Source: Galbitalea sp036266835 (GTDB lineage Bacteria > Actinomycetota > Actinomycetes > Actinomycetales > Microbacteriaceae). From it: 64,000 bases of DNA. The position numbers and the translations under genes are program-made. The notes below the pieces were generated by a model. The model did not search any database. It was not told where the DNA came from and saw only the letters and a program-made list of their open reading frames with translations. This document shows positions 60,801-64,000 of this stretch, one piece after another (the first letter of the stretch is position 1; every line of letters starts with the position of its first letter). The stretch spans positions 5,020-69,019 of the forward strand of contig DATAXD010000036.1 in assembly GCA_036266835.1 (NCBI GenBank). Reading direction: 5' to 3'.

Positions 60801-61534
60801 ACGGCAACGGTCCATTCGAGACGACCATTGTCTGCACCCAGGACATCGACGGAACGACGACTCCGGTAGACATCCCGGACGGCGTGACGCGCGAGCTGAA
60901 TTCACTCAACGGATACTCGGCCGAATACGACTCGCTACCTGCCGGAGCAACGTGTGATGTCACTGAGTCGAAGACCGGCGGGGCGACCTCGTCGGCATTC
61001 ACGACGGCATCAACCGGCATAGTCGTTCAGGACGACGCGACGACCGCGGTCGACCTCAGCAACGAGTTCGACATCGGATTCATCACGGTCGACAACCTGG
61101 TGATCGGAAACGATGCGAAGCGGCACTACCCGGATACCTATGTGGTCGTCCTCACCTGCACGCAGGACATCGATGGTGTGCAGACTCCGGTCGACATCCC
61201 GGGTGGTGCGACGCGCGACATCTGGCACAAGACCTCCATTACGTACTCCGATCTGCCGATCGGCGCGACGTGTGAGCTCGTCGAAAGCGTGACCAATGCC
61301 GCGCAGGTGGTCACGGTGACCTGGCATGGGATGCCCGTGCCGCTGACCTCGGTCACTGTCGGCGATCCGGACTTCGTAATTCATGTCGTAAACGTCTACA
61401 ACATCGCGCTCGGATTCACCGGCGAGAACATCACCGCCCAGCTGGTGCTCGGTTTGCTGGCGCTCCTCGCCGGTCTGGTCGCTGCGATGGTTTCCTACTT
61501 CCGCCGCCGGTCGCATCGACCGACCGAGGAATAG
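51860..61534 (+). CDS. Giant secreted multi-domain surface protein with DUF5979/Cna-B-like repeats
   Basis: 3,224 residues from GTG 51860, chosen because AAGGGAG lies 5 bases upstream and a signal peptide follows (RRRLTGGRIK, hydrophobic core, cleavage after LAPAALA, about residue 42). Residues ~45-1895 are beta-rich, Thr/Ser/Asn/Asp-rich, with DUF11-like stretches such as PLGEDIPYSIAVTNTGAG. Residues ~1897-3183 form 11 tandem modules of ~100-130 residues, most opening VTK and ending TNxY/F, with a central CTVxET and two Cys. The end is LGFTGEN, a helix (~3190-3214) and FRRRSHRPTEE, resembling a sortase signal. Probable adhesin or stalk; partner unknown. Confidence 0.88.
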   Translation: MHFNFLRARSRRRLTGGRIKGIVAGVASLLLLSSVLAPAALADDPPEVPVIHLDESVSPAPPTALHPGDVATFTYNVECSSLTTECDNFSVTDTIPTPLVLGSVSSPGGVHSTISTSGNTFTVNIIQPLEDGQNGLDAGEQAGFTVTASVPTTVSASYNGQTVANPSTATASNVPTPATATASVLLAVPTTLAASVSKNYSPATLNSTPNLTTTAALVVSNTSNIGVSTLTVQDPANVAVSPSPFLYDAITGLTLPTWPGGANRVEVDWYDGTAWHNGTFAAAIALPTGVDASTILGLRFTFEKTSGTIAAGAAGTIDIATALRSNVTTISSNTTVQNAASAFVTLSGANSTTVQSTANLTIDHVVVDPIATKTYANSSIVGGQSDEATVGGQNGGNYTLSKMVVNEPASGYPDLAAQGLTFSSWDDANVEWPVGATGATIQYLFAGCLPGLGTAQTMTKGSPIPAPNPITCADPSVLQTVVGFTVTFTGTMLTGQYTSLPFFIGTPAVPADTTETNTISYDVTTIDGQTVEALASAQLTLRTARINTTVSKTATPSSIYATTGAYTVLSLPAQVAAQPTSPSDTGGSTIGADSLTVQDTANPATDPFWNDFNPAAIVETDVPSNTTLTVNYWNATDLAWEPLAPATTGVTGPQSLTYVLTNAQEQNADGLQFVYTPTSGTLPPGFSVQPNIKAVLRADLRNDPSTPPNATTSEVDVPNSVESIATSGSAVISPVTATASATVKLLPTTGGPGVTLISKAWATDPVTNLKTVDARSSEDRTAVVHWGTGSQEFNSVVVTDDGGDPTLGNVSASVFDAFNLVSIPAITSSIDPLLTYDEISSVQLYIPGTGWVDEADDPCRSGGCDGSFPGYTLSATESANATGVSFTYIESPTRGLRAGSNPYAPSVGSGVAVSTDLSRGIDLVFQIRNNKRSNGAAVLGSSSTTTYNAVDAGLVSNSAEFDGYDGTPTPVATGRASDTIQILDQPVDVTAAKSWLDGPLGVPPVGTPQQFYPTAYLNFSGKNVSVESVDQLAVSDPTEGDDPFDDVNLTKIDSISIPAGSTSGQGTVVLAPSNTSYTIAQALALTATDLADVTGITVTFTGSIALNATTAVQVDTQLRATIRGTSNPVLPVGDSTMTIHNTTTASITDPEVGVQTAHSGNPTNVVSADATATMDVDAYSYGVAATKQIAADTTSGGTPAIQYDGSSSNATVKLSGQPIGNVPTTRMVIEDSSPTFFNAYNFNGFGSLAFATPINRVEVDVLVGITYDTSGGTITPLCNGIADLTDCWYDGTAGATLALPAVTPAGPLPSGTTTADIRGIRFTFTKSDYSNWERPHNPLQNVSFTVTRRTDLVSSPTTPVGSDLYTNTTPAPGETEAGVYTNTAEVTVAAATGPADTNPVWSATQDVTAQIEYHHLPAVVKIVKTPAGDWPLGEDIPYSIAVTNTGAGHDKILSGVVVTDTLPGDASGPYLVVPNDPDTGLPEATSTAFTYTMTDGATSEPAPTVSDNEVINSDGTETVTFGLTGAQTLPLGWTLTISTTLDFRQGLAAFTPVLNAATVTSNQPFDTCDYYTNGSETLPELSDVSSCTSQTTTYPQPSAPLTIVKGVRGDGAGPLDSSGDPIIDTSTGDPYDDLGVIKTDTASLNDCSTTNPALQVDGHGYYTYPCVPITRPGGDEQWANQFTNGGNIDLAEIVAIDVLPRQGDTGVILGSARGSKWTPTLISYPAIDDLPSGASYQVLYTASTSVASARCNGADIQNTMGMTPTSDPAMLTAYQPCLNNTGQPDDLPNRVWTTLPTSAVAAGLSDSDYAKLLASVVALKFVVSMGDGLAPGGAIDITYETQTANNIDLAESTANLANDSIAYNSIAGAAIGSDPEELPYPFVSEPRKVGVALATGGIDLAKIDSGSAASVVKAPSNDFTVTCKSNGVPVELFDSSGNARNPFVVTPGSTLLVQGIPLYSVCTVAEAAAYGETVETVSPTTPIVAEAPHTVSTETVYNPHPAFDDEGGSYRPAIQQTTITNEYDESDFTVTKTIDNGGALDASGNAVSYKSPSFSASCTFNNGASTITTLGTTNFTLASGGSKSFSSIPAGSVCTVKETNTQGAATDTYVLTSNGTPQPSASGPTATFTVAANTGGPTPTNTAAFTNTYTTGSLEVDKALAGDATWYTGRTFSFTATCTNSHTTLATPYSTTFSLSSPSPLSKTISNLPTGSVCTIVETGAAGATTTVVSGTATIGNGTTPKVTVTNTYSDATLTVTKQINSSAVDQSNNPALENYSFPMSVACTFQSAPVVGTGFSGTVMTFTLQHGASEVITGLPAGASCTVTETNTEGADSTSVAVQSTSGSSSATGTSGTLTLGKDGSATANTAVITNNYGVTSFTVTKALAGGGAAQFAASSFTLQLTCSAPGIPVSYDGDITLPTAGGAWFKTISNLAENSVCSVVELGSRSTTGADTQSYLDSDGGTTGLGVLATVAQPGTVTVTNWYLTGSISVTKTVAGDGAAEFGNGAGQFQFELDCTRTNVSGVLTDVTIPGMGTRSVTAGDVVTFNQIPSGSSCTLQETNSGGATSTAVLDSSDFQVSGDATAPFAIPGVVTVDTSSLTDDQAQPSYTIQNTFTEVSLSVTKLVDSAAVDQSGAAVSYGPFPVSVDCEFLGEAVYATDYSASDPMQKDLTEGETWSLAGLVPGTSCDVDETDGKSATDTTIGVITGSDPEVTTTGATVTGIILQPAVGIGAANSATITNSYASGTITLTKLVTGAGASDWGNGPFSINVTCVLTDGSGSRTVWNKTYSISRGDPTIELDHVASGADCTATELKTGGATSTTIALDGAGGSLETAADFTSPSDGDTYAVVVTNEFDETEVDVTKNRDGAGSALYGNGPFEVTLVCTVDIDGVTTSVAIPGGATRSLDADDIYQARYSGLPAGSYCTPTETKTGGATSTVISPANFTTATSAATAVDITNTFGVGTISVSKTILGAGSELYGNGPFETTIVCTQDIDGTTTPVDIPDGVTRELNSLNGYSAEYDSLPAGATCDVTESKTGGATSSAFTTASTGIVVQDDATTAVDLSNEFDIGFITVDNLVIGNDAKRHYPDTYVVVLTCTQDIDGVQTPVDIPGGATRDIWHKTSITYSDLPIGATCELVESVTNAAQVVTVTWHGMPVPLTSVTVGDPDFVIHVVNVYNIALGFTGENITAQLVLGLLALLAGLVAAMVSYFRRRSHRPTEE
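57550..61407 (+). repeat. Eleven tandem Cna-B/DUF5979-like protein modules
   Basis: Module starts (approximate): 57550, 57944, 58318, 58618, 58996, 59329, 59719, 60103, 60439, 60757 and 61081. Each has an early Lys (xVTK), a paired Cys (VxC ... GxxC), a Glu two to four residues after the second Cys, and a late Asn (TNxY/F). The last four are most alike, sharing YGNGPF, CTxDIDG, and TKTGGATS words, so they are probably recent duplications. Confidence 0.8.
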
Positions 61535-61552
61535 AACTCCGGACGGCGCTTC

Positions 61553-62167
61553 CTAATAGCTGCCGGAGTACCGCTCGCCCACCGGGATCTCGACACTCGT
61601 CGTGTTTCCCGGCTGGGCGAGCGGACATGCCCACATCGGGTCGTACGCACACGAGGGGTTATAGGCGAAGTTGAAGTCGAGCACGAGTGACTCGGGAGCG
61701 TGACCGGGGCCGAGATCGGCGCCCTTGATCGTGTCCAGCAGGTAACGGCCGCCGCCGTAGGTGCCGCCGTGGATGCCGTGGAGCGCGTCCTTGACGGGCA
61801 AGAAGATTCCGCCACCGTATGAGGCGAGACGCCAGACGTCGAGAGATCCGACTCCGGGAACCTTAACAACACCCAGCAGGTCGAACGGCACAATCCCGTC
61901 GGTTCCCGTCTCGACATCGAGGTGCCGGGGTTCAGCCGGTACCAGCGCGACCTCGAAGCGCCAGGCAGCATCGTAGGGCTCGACCGGCAGCCCGGAGAAC
62001 GCCTCGCGATCCTGAGGCAGAAGCGGTGTGGACGGATGCGTCGCAAACAGGTCATCGCGAGTCAGTCGCCAGAGCTCGTGCGCGGCGGGCGGGTCGGTTG
62101 CGTCCCTGACTGCCGCGTAGAGGGCGAATACGCGTCGTCGCCAGTCGGCGACCTCAAGAGCGGTCAT
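61553..62167 (-). CDS. DUF1684 protein
   Basis: 204 residues. The family signature is strong: FATHPSTPLLPQDREAF near the N-terminus, then LASYGGGIFLPVKDA, TYGGGRYLLDTIKGADLG and LDFNFAYNPSCAYDPMWACPL, ending in VGERYSGSY. No signal peptide, so cytoplasmic. Function of the family is not established; conserved Asp/Asn/Cys and Gly-rich turns suggest a metal- or small-molecule-binding beta protein. Divergent from comB. Confidence 0.9.
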   Translation of the reverse strand: MTALEVADWRRRVFALYAAVRDATDPPAAHELWRLTRDDLFATHPSTPLLPQDREAFSGLPVEPYDAAWRFEVALVPAEPRHLDVETGTDGIVPFDLLGVVKVPGVGSLDVWRLASYGGGIFLPVKDALHGIHGGTYGGGRYLLDTIKGADLGPGHAPESLVLDFNFAYNPSCAYDPMWACPLAQPGNTTSVEIPVGERYSGSY

Positions 62168-62185
62168 CCTCCAACACTAGGCTCG

Positions 62186-62215
62186 CGCGCATCCTCCGAC
62201 AGTCGGATGCGCGCT
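62186..62215. promoter_or_regulatory. Palindrome in the DUF1684/comB divergent gap
   Basis: GCGCGCATCC (62186-62195) is the exact inverse of GGATGCGCGC (62206-62215), 10 bp around a 10-base centre. Located in the 71-base gap between divergent genes, so an operator or leader hairpin is possible. Confidence 0.4.
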
Positions 62216-62238
62216 TGCGCAGTCGATAGCGTTGACGC

Positions 62239-62991
62239 ATGACAAGCGCGTTCGGCCAGAGCCAGTATCAGGTGCGTTTCGACTGGGGTATCCAGGGGAT
62301 GGATGCGGTGGCGGCTGACGCCGATGTCGTGGTCGTCGTCGACGTGCTGTCGTTTTCGACCACCGTCGAACTGGCAGTTACGCACGGCGTCGATGTTCTG
62401 CCCTCCGCGCCCGATACCGCCGCTGCGCTGGCGAAGGAACGCCGTGCGACGCTCGCGGGAGCCCGCGGCATTGGACCGGGACTCTCGCCGGCAAGCATCA
62501 CCGCGGAGTCCCTCGTCGGCGTCGATCGCCTCGTGCTTCCGTCGCTCAACGGATCCCGCCTGGTTGCCGCGATTCGCGACTCTCGAGCCCAGGTCGTGGC
62601 AGGGTGTTTGCGAAACGCCGTAGCTGTTGCGCGCTGGGCGTTGCTTCAGCAGGGCGACAAGGGCAACCGTTTCGTGATTGCGGTCATTGGCGCGGGCGAG
62701 GAACGCGAGGATGGCACACTGCGGTTCGCCCTGGAGGATCTCCTCGGCGCGGGAGCGGTAATTGACGCCCTCGCGGAGGTAGGAATTGACTACTGTTCGC
62801 CCGAGGCGGCGGCAGCCGCATCCGCTTTCACCGGACTGCGCAACGCGACGGGTCACCTGATCGGCGCATCCGCGAGCGGTCGCGAACTATCCGAGCGGGG
62901 CTTTCGTGGGGATATCGATCTTGCAATCGAGTTGAACGCGTCTGACACGGTTCCGGTGTTTAGGGAATTCGCGTTCAGTTCACAGCGTTAG
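62239..62991 (+). CDS. comB: 2-phosphosulfolactate phosphatase-family protein
   Basis: 250 residues of the ComB family: VRFDWGIQGMDAVAADADVVVVVDVLSFSTTVELAV near the N-terminus, LAGARGIGPGLSPASI, LPSLNGSRLV and VIGAGEEREDGTLRFALEDLLGAGAVID with acidic metal-binding residues. Characterised members dephosphorylate 2-phosphosulfolactate in coenzyme M synthesis. Actinobacteria do not make coenzyme M by that route, so the true substrate is probably another phospho-acid. GCGTTGACGC precedes the ATG, with no strong ribosome site. Confidence 0.85.
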   Translation: MTSAFGQSQYQVRFDWGIQGMDAVAADADVVVVVDVLSFSTTVELAVTHGVDVLPSAPDTAAALAKERRATLAGARGIGPGLSPASITAESLVGVDRLVLPSLNGSRLVAAIRDSRAQVVAGCLRNAVAVARWALLQQGDKGNRFVIAVIGAGEEREDGTLRFALEDLLGAGAVIDALAEVGIDYCSPEAAAAASAFTGLRNATGHLIGASASGRELSERGFRGDIDLAIELNASDTVPVFREFAFSSQR

Positions 62992-63040
62992 CGGTATTGA
63001 GCGGCACCAGGCATATTGGGCCGAAACGGTGGAGGGCACG

Positions 63041-63343
63041 ATGAAGGCAGTAATTGACGGAACGGTAATCGCGGAGGCGCCGAAAGATGACCTCATTTCG
63101 ATCGAGGGCAATTGGTATTTTCCGCCGTCGAGCGTGAAGGAGGGCTTCCTTTCCGAAAGCCCGACACCATACACGTGTCCCTGGAAGGGCGAGTGCCAGT
63201 ACTTCTCCGTGAAGGATGGCGACAAGCTGCTACAGGATCGCGCCTGGAGCTATCCGACCCCGTACCCGACTGGTATCGAGCGCGTCGGCAAGGACTTCTC
63301 GAACTATGTGGCCTTCTGGAAAGAAGTCCAGGTCACCGACTAG
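63041..63343 (+). CDS. DUF427 protein
   Basis: 100 residues from ATG 63041 with GGAGGG upstream (a GTG at 63029 is in frame but is inside the ribosome site). The family core is IEGNWYFPPSSVKEGFL, TPYTCPWKGECQYFSVK, the WSYPTPYP block and VAFWKEVQV. It is a small single-sheet beta protein with an invariant Cys-Pro-Trp-Lys-Gly. Role unknown. Overlaps the HNH gene tail-to-tail by 4 bases. Confidence 0.9.
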   Translation: MKAVIDGTVIAEAPKDDLISIEGNWYFPPSSVKEGFLSESPTPYTCPWKGECQYFSVKDGDKLLQDRAWSYPTPYPTGIERVGKDFSNYVAFWKEVQVTD

Positions 63344-64000
63344 CTCGCGGCCGCTGTTTCGGCGCGCGTCTTCGAACGACCGGATCCTGCACGTGCTGCT
63401 GTTCGGGTGTGTGCGTGTGTGCTCTGTAGGTCGTTGAGGTTGCGGGTTTTCAGCGGCATCGGGATGGGGGTCTGGTCGGGGTCGACCGATTTGGGTGGGA
63501 TTTTCCAGTAGGTGCCGTCGTCGTGGAGTGCGATTTCGTATCCGCGGTTGTGGTAGAGCAGGTGATGGTATTTGCATAGCAAGATGGCGTTTTGGATGGT
63601 CGTTTTGCCGCCGTCGCGTTTGATTTGGCGGATGTGGTGGGCTTCAGCCCAGGATGGGGGCCTCTCACAGGCCGGGTCCATGCATCCCCCGAACTTGGCG
63701 GCCAGGATTTCTCGTTGTTTCTTGTTGTAGAGCCGGTTCTCCGCGGCCGGGTCTTCGGATTGTTCGATGTAACCCCCGGCGGGGTCGAAGCCGACCCTGA
63801 TCACTTTGCCGGTTTCCATCAGGCGCCTCACCGTGTCCAGGCTGACCGGTTGGTCCTGCCCGTCGATGCGCCCGAACCCCACCCCGGTCTGTAGTGCTTC
63901 CTCGGCGACGGTGACCCGGATGATCGGGGCGCCCGAGCCGATCATGATCGAATCGTCGGCATCCATCCCTGCGGTCAGGAAATGCAGCAGCGCATCCGAA
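63340..64000 (-). CDS. DUF222/HNH endonuclease-family protein, N-terminus beyond the window
   Basis: Only the last ~219 codons are present; the frame stays open to base 64000. The C-terminal HNH site is intact: CMDPACERPPSWAEAHHIRQ, TTIQNAILLCKYHHLLYHN, with zinc-type Cys and the HH pair. These '13E12-like' proteins occur in several copies per actinobacterial genome and may be selfish or defence-like nucleases. Codon use differs from neighbours: more T/G-rich third positions (GTG/TGT runs at 63405-63600 on the plus strand), which suggests a separate origin. Confidence 0.88.
   Translation of the reverse strand, partial: SDALLHFLTAGMDADDSIMIGSGAPIIRVTVAEEALQTGVGFGRIDGQDQPVSLDTVRRLMETGKVIRVGFDPAGGYIEQSEDPAAENRLYNKKQREILAAKFGGCMDPACERPPSWAEAHHIRQIKRDGGKTTIQNAILLCKYHHLLYHNRGYEIALHDDGTYWKIPPKSVDPDQTPIPMPLKTRNLNDLQSTHAHTRTAARAGSGRSKTRAETAAAS

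Noticed and set aside
1..64000. CRISPR arrays, tRNA/rRNA genes, transposases or prophage genes
   Set aside because: No regularly spaced direct repeats, no tRNA-like cloverleaf noticed in the short gaps, and no mobile-element protein motifs seen; short tRNAs could still be missed by eye.

Overview
The window reads as chromosome of a high-GC actinobacterium, most likely a Microbacteriaceae-like member of Micrococcales. Evidence: GC-rich codon ends, many GTG starts, lipoprotein signals, an arsenate reductase of the mycothiol-coupled type, a DUF222/HNH endonuclease, a DUF4916 Nudix protein, and a very large DUF5979/Cna-B-like surface protein. I see no rRNA, tRNA, CRISPR array, transposase or phage gene. 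The taxonomic call is inference.

Layout. (1) 1-6.8 kb: an arabinan/arabinoside utilisation operon: LacI-type regulator (partial), lipoprotein binding protein, two MalFG-type permeases, GH51 arabinofuranosidase and a lipoprotein GH43 arabinanase, with a promoter and tandem operator half-sites in front. (2) 6.8-8 kb: a tiny zinc-ribbon protein and a divergent arsR/arsC pair with twin operators; arsC is followed by overlapping micro-ORFs, one encoding a 14-residue peptide with two Cys-Cys pairs. (3) 8-11 kb: HxlR regulator plus VOC protein, a lipoprotein, and a YbaK/racemase pair. (4) 11.3-13.6 kb: a PAS-GAF-GGDEF protein and a stand-alone EAL protein (cyclic-di-GMP). (5) 13.7-20 kb: an SDR, a small membrane protein, then a tightly packed gene string from a Ser/Thr kinase through a possible 42-residue ORF, a membrane protein, a gluconate-2-dehydrogenase-like small subunit, a GMC flavoenzyme and an enolase-superfamily dehydratase, all joined by 4-base GTGA/ATGA overlaps.

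(6) 20-25.5 kb: DUF6328 protein, TPP-dependent oxidase/decarboxylase, GH15 glucoamylase/trehalase and an alpha/beta hydrolase that lacks its catalytic His. (7) 25.4-31 kb: bifunctional proline dehydrogenase/P5C dehydrogenase (putA), divergent LysR regulator, dapE. (8) 31-35.5 kb: LCP cell-wall ligase, the 3' remnant of a PhnB-like gene, DUF3467 protein, APC permease and an MDR oxidoreductase. (9) 35.6-41.5 kb: a MacAB-type efflux operon with a Gly-rich DUF5666 partner, a membrane protein, and an ECF sigma factor with a membrane-spanning partner. (10) 41.5-51.5 kb: Nei-type glycosylase, gamma-glutamyltransferase, Lhr helicase (with a short repeat element inside its coding sequence), esterase, Nudix protein and DEAD-box helicase. 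(11) 51.9-61.5 kb: one 3,224-residue secreted, probably wall-anchored protein. (12) 61.5-64 kb: DUF1684, comB, DUF427 and the 3' part of a DUF222/HNH gene.

Most promising for new biology are the oxidoreductase/dehydratase gene string at 15.1-20.0 kb, the arsenic-linked Cys peptide, the giant surface protein, and the in-frame repeat in lhr.
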